Below are positions 59,801-64,000 of a stretch of DNA of 64,000 nucleotides, in pieces. Below the pieces are notes generated by a model that was given only the letters and a program-made list of their open reading frames with translations, was not told the DNA's origin and did not search any database. Position 1 is the stretch's first letter. Each line of letters begins with the position of its first letter. Source of the stretch: Chromobotia macracanthus (taxonomy: Eukaryota > Chordata > Actinopteri > Cypriniformes > Botiidae); assembly GCA_036877525.1 (NCBI GenBank), contig JAZGTH010000143.1:193501-257500 (forward strand), in the 5' to 3' direction. The position numbers and the translations under genes were made by a program.

Positions 59801-59985
59801 AACACACAACAATCCCTTGACTCATGCTGTGTAGACCGACTGAGTTGAATTGAGTCCAGTTTATTTACCAACGAGCGAACGTTTGCGAGCGTTAATGAAG
59901 GGATCGCTGGTCTGGTGCGGTTAGCCCTTAGCCTAGCTCGTACACCCCCGCGCTTGCCGCGTCTCTGTCAGGATATACAGGATAC
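56857..59985 (-). mobile_element. Jockey-type LINE (Rex1-like?) nested inside the Tx1-type LINE
   Basis: The minus strand reads an AP endonuclease (VRSLVNKLDSI, FVFTETWLNDNIPDSAI, IIAGDFNHANL, LGYSDHISV) and then an RT (KATGPDNIPGRVL, FIDFSSAFNTI, SPQGCVLSPLLF, FADDTTVVG). A C-terminal block follows (SSTKFLGVHITEDLTWTTNT, ITVWYGNC). Frame shifts lie near 59670 and 57870. The 3' end has 'aatgacaataaagctcaact' and finishes with short repeats of 'aacttg' instead of poly(A), a style seen in Rex1/CR1-like elements. At 3.1 kb it is near full length. The 5' limit is approximate. The family name is tentative. Confidence 0.85.
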
Positions 59986-61990
59986 AACAGGATATATTGA
60001 AGAACTCCTGAAAATAGTACACTGATGTTTAAAACGATAAAATCTGTCAAGCCTAGCCAAAGATAAAGAGTTGTCTTTAACATGAGTCCAAGTATATTGG
60101 CGTTGAGTAGGATGAAAAAACCTCCAAACATCACACAAATCATTCACCTCAATTAAATTAATAAGACCCTTTTTACTTGGTCCATGTGGCTCAGGATGGT
60201 TTCTATCTAAAATCGGATTTGCAATGCAGTTAAAATCACCACCCAGAAAAATAAAACCATTATTGCCACAGTTACCAATAACAGAGCTTAAAACCTTTAA
60301 AAAGGCCACCCTTTCAGTGCCTACAGTTGGAGCATAAACATTAATAAAAGTCAGTTTAACATTTTCAAAAACAGCTTGTATTTTTAACAAGCGGCCCTCA
60401 ATAATTTCCTCAGTATCACAAGCAATTGGTAAAAAATCCCTAGAAAACAAAACAGCAACCCCACCACTGCTACTACTCTTATGACTTAGATAAACCTCCC
60501 CATCCCACTCCTTCTTCCATGCAGATTCAATCTCAACCGTGCTATGCGTTTCTTGTAAAAAAAATAACATTTAATTTTTTAACTTTAAATAAATTGAAAA
60601 GAGAAGCTCTCTTCAAATCCTCTCTGGCACCATTTATGTTTAAAGAGCCAAGCTTTATGTCACACATGATAGAAATAAAGCTGCAACTTAACAGACCAAA
60701 GAGGTTAAAACAAAAAAAGAAGAAGAACAGCAGACACTCAAGCATCACTCGCTAACTGAGCTCTAACTTTGGCCATCATTTTCTTAAGACAGAAGATTTC
60801 TTGGTCAGTGAAGGCTACTTGGCTGGTGTGTTCAGTATTTTTCATAAAAAATGTAACTGAGTCAAGAAACAGTTTTAGGTCTGGGAAAGACTCCTCCACT
60901 TTAACCAGCCTCATTCCTTTAGTGCTCTGTAAGAAAGGCTGAATTGTGGTGAGGGAGTAAACCCCGTCCACATCCCCCTGCGTGTGTGCGCTCACAGCGG
61001 TGTCCACCTCACTGTCCTCCCGCTGAGAGCAGGGCTGCGCCGGGCGAGTCTTGGACACTTTCGTGACTGGTTCAGTGTTGGCTTTGTTTTCTGTCGTTTT
61101 CCTCTTGATCGACACTTTGGAGAGATCACTATCACTCAGCACGTCCTCGTCACTAAACAACACTGACTCGGCTACTCTGGTCGCGGTGTGACCCACATCT
61201 GCGCTCACCTTGAACTCGCTCCGCCCGTCCTGCTCGTTCTGTGAGCTCGGTAACGGATCCGTCCCCTCATTCTCCTGATCGCTGATCTCACCGTCCTCCT
61301 CCTGTGTGTGCTGTACATTTCTTTGTGAATTGTTCGGCACGCCCGAATCAAATGCCCCACAGTTCCGCACCCGAAACACTTCATCATCTCCGACGACACA
61401 TGAACAGAGTAACTAAACTCATGGATTTTAAGCTCCTCGTTATTGTTCTTCAGGATCATGAAGACCTGTCTTCTGAAAGACCATCATGTTTGAGGTGAGG
61501 AGACTTACAGCTGATGGGGATCATTTTGATCGATGACACCAGCTGCCCGTATCTCCCGAGCTCCTTCTCCAGAAGCTCATTCTTCAGAAGCTCCTTCTCC
61601 AGAAGCTCATTCTTCAGAAGCTCCTTCTCCAGAAGCTCATTCTTCAGGAAAGGAGGCACATTGGAGATGATGATCTTTTTAGCAGGATTTACCAGAGACA
61701 ACACAGGTGTGTATGTGTCCTGGATCACCACTCCGCTCTCAATGAGCCGCTTCACTTTGAAGATCACGACGGCGCTGTTCATTCTCGACGCGGATTTCAC
61801 GCTTTCATACCCGACACATTCAGCCACCGCTAACACACAGTCCTCCACCGAGCAGCCGGCCGGCGGACTCAACTTAACAGCGTGCCGGCGCGTCAGCTTC
61901 AACAAGCCGGACTGCTCCCCTGCAGCCATGCTGAGCAGCCCCGCCGACAGCCACAAACTACACAATCCTGATCAATAACACAACACAATA
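59986..61990 (-). mobile_element. Tx1-clade LINE, 5' portion (ORF1 and ORF2 endonuclease)
   Basis: On the minus strand, ORF1 starts at about 61929 (MAAGEQSGLLKLTRR), continues to IIISNVPPFLKNELL, and has a CCHC knuckle (CFGCGTVGHLIRAC) near 61370 and an acidic, Ser-rich C-terminus ending at 60738. ORF2 follows with SLNINGAREDLKRASLF, FFLQETHST, SGGVAVLFSRDF, INVYAPT and GGDFNCI, a typical APE-type endonuclease. It stops at about 59990 where the second LINE is inserted. Several frame shifts are present. The ORF1/zinc-knuckle plus APE layout and L1-like RT are those of the Tx1 group. Confidence 0.82.
61559..61648 (-). repeat. 30-bp tandem repeat within Tx1 ORF1, three copies
   Basis: The unit 'agctccttctccagaagctc' plus 'attcttcaga' repeats in frame. 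It encodes KNELLEKELL on the minus strand directly after the NVPPF block and adds a short charged helical segment to ORF1. Confidence 0.9.
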
Positions 61991-62054
61991 CTGATCAATA
62001 ACACACAATACTGATCAATAACACAGCACAATAAGACAACAAACGATAGATATC

Positions 62055-62085
<31 letters not shown>

Positions 62086-62428
62086 ATGAGAGAGAGAGAA
62101 TGAGAAATAGAGGGAGAGAGAGATAAAGAGAATGAGAAAGAGAGAGAGAGAGATAGAGGGAGAGAGAGATAAAGAGAATGAGAATGAGAAAGAGAGAGAG
62201 AGGGGGAGAGAGAATGAGAAAGAGAGAAATAGAGAGAGAGAATGAGAAAGAGAGAGAGAGGGAGAGAGTGAGTGAGAGAGAGGGGGAGAGAGAGAGAGAG
62301 GGGGAGAGAGAATGAGAAAGAGAGTGAGAGAAAAAGAGAAAGAGAGAAATAGTGAGAGAGAATGAGAAAGAGAGAGAGAGAGAGTGAAAGAGAGGGAGAG
62401 AGAGAGAGAGAGGGAGCGAGAGAGAGAT
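62055..62428. repeat. (GA)n microsatellite, right flank of the Tx1-type LINE
   Basis: About 370 bp of (GA)n with 'gaatgagaaag' and 'gaaatag' interruptions, the same interruptions seen in the left-flank tract at 54.6 kb. The two look like halves of one tract split by the LINE. Confidence 0.95.
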
Positions 62429-64000
62429 ATTTTTTAAAATATTTTGTGTGCTTTAATGCTTTAAACTTTTTACATTTTAGATTATGTTATACACAATATA
62501 TAATGTTTATCTGTTGGTCTAAACAATTTCATATTACTAGTTTATTTAGTTTACATTTTTGCTGTAACTGCCTGTCTAGTGTATGTATGTATTGGCATTT
62601 TGACAATGTTAAGCTGGTGATGTGCCAGTTAATCTTGAAGGTTGAGAGAGAGAGAGGTAGAAACTGTTCAATCATTTTTTATTATTGATATTTTTCTTTC
62701 TGTTTATTCCATGGCAGGTTCCAGTAAAACATTTGCTTCCAATAACATTATACAAAACCTTGCAGAAAGTTTTAACCATAAATTGAAATTTGACTGGCCT
62801 ATATGTCAATTTAATTAGACACAAAAATAATTTATAAAGTATATAAACTAAATGAATGTTCACAGGGTGAGATCAAATCTATTGAGACGGTGAATGAATG
62901 AAGACTACATCACCTGTATTCTTTTCAATCAGTCATACAAACAGAGATTTTCTACATACTGTAAACATGCAACATGCATGTTGTAAAGTTGATTACACAA
63001 GCTTAAAGTGCAAATACTGTGCTTTTCAAGTATAGCTGTAATATAGTCGTAAAATTTCTTTTACTTTCTTTTGACTTTACCTTGAGCAAAGAAAACTGAA
63101 TCCTGTTTTAGCTGTTCAATAAAAAGAGATGCTTGATGTTTTACCACCACAACTTTCATTTGATACTACAACAGTTAATATATAAAAAACTAATGACTAC
63201 ATTAATCAACTGACCAATTAAATCAGAAAGAGCAGTTCTGTGTTTCAGCAGTGTAGAATTCTGTAAATCATCGACCTGGAGCAGAAGCAACCTAACACAG
63301 AAACAGAGCGTTGTTCTGTCAGATTAAACGGTAAAACAAATGATTGTAATCTTTTTAATTAAAAATGCAGTTTAATTAAAATGTTTGCAGTTTTTGCTTT
63401 ATTTAAAAGTCTGAAACAAATGAAAATTCAAGAAAAATTCAAGGATATTAAGAAACGTGAAATTCAAAGATACATTCATGTTCAGTGTTTCTTTACACAA
63501 TCTGACTGCTCTGTTTGTGTTACACTGAACTGAAATAATGTGTTTGCATTTGTCATTTGTTACACTAGCTTATCTAGTTTCCACGCACACAGATATACTT
63601 ACACTAGGTGTTTCCAACTCTTAGAATCTTGCTCTGGTGTACAGACATCCATCATGTGAATAAACAGTTGGAACAACCTTCTGACAGCCGATCTTGGTTT
63701 TGAGTGTCCTTGTGGGTGTCGCTCTGTTCCAAAATCAAGGGAGAGAAGATTAAAATTGTTTTCAAAAACAAACATGCAATTTCATTCTTTTCTCCCTCAA
63801 TTACAAGGCATGGACAGAGCTAGCTTGTAGTTTGTGAGCATTTGGCTCTTACAGTAACACGCAGACTAAATTTAACAGACTTATCTTCAACTGACCCTGT
63901 GTGGCCAGTTGAAGCACAAACTGCAGCACACACATACAAGCACAGTTATTTTGGTAAACTTAATACAGCACTGCACTGGCTAATTAGGCCTGTGCCATAG
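62429..64000. other. Non-coding stretch, nothing recognised
   Basis: AT-rich unique sequence without a conserved coding block, RNA gene or clear transposon. Confidence 0.5.

Noticed and set aside
62362..62688. 108-codon frame starting RKRERESEREGERE
   Set aside because: Starts inside the (GA)n tract and runs into AT-rich DNA with no conserved sequence.

Overview
The window is nuclear DNA of a teleost fish, most likely a cypriniform. The genes are spliced with long introns and have recognisable vertebrate orthologues. The repeats (an L2-type LINE with the 'tttggataaaagc.tctgctaaatga' tail, a tRNA-derived SINE, jockey-type and Tx1-type LINEs) are those common in cyprinid genomes. All identifications come from reading the sequence and recalling protein families; no database search was run.

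Layout. 1-3.9 kb: non-coding DNA with a MITE-like element and simple repeats. 3.9-5.1 kb (-): a small unrecognised multi-exon candidate gene, head-to-head with the next one. 5.3-9.8 kb (+): a divergent ZEB-family zinc-finger gene without a homeodomain and with apparent lesions. 10.0-10.9 kb (+): remains of a methionyl-tRNA synthetase gene (mars1). 14.3-16.7 kb (-): ddit3 (CHOP) with a conserved-type uORF, TATA box, CARE and CLEAR-type sites. 17.07-21.67 kb: a 4.6-kb array of a 37-bp minisatellite directly upstream of ddit3. 23.3-24.55 kb: a 5'-truncated LINE. 25.1-34.1 kb (+): mbd6 with a CpG-rich promoter. 36.3-42.6 kb (+): soat2, intact at 519 codons. 44.68-50.42 kb: a 5.7-kb pyrimidine-skewed satellite whose long open frames are artefacts. 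51.9-54.5 kb (-): sp7 (osterix) carrying two in-frame stops and a lost zinc ligand. 54.6-62.4 kb: a Tx1-clade LINE embedded in a (GA/TC)n tract just upstream of sp7 and itself split by a second LINE. 62.4-64 kb: nothing recognised.

The order mars1 relic(+) / ddit3(-) / mbd6(+) matches human 12q13 (MARS1-DDIT3-MBD6), and soat2 with sp7 matches another part of 12q13. MBD6 is the paralogue of MBD5, and human MBD5 lies near ZEB2. The ZEB-like gene beside mbd6 therefore looks like a third vertebrate ZEB ohnologue.

The striking pattern is uneven decay. ddit3, mbd6 and soat2 read as intact, while mars1, sp7 and probably the ZEB-like gene are broken. This would fit one copy of a duplicated (for example polyploid) genome losing genes one by one. 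The number of copies in this species cannot be seen from the window.
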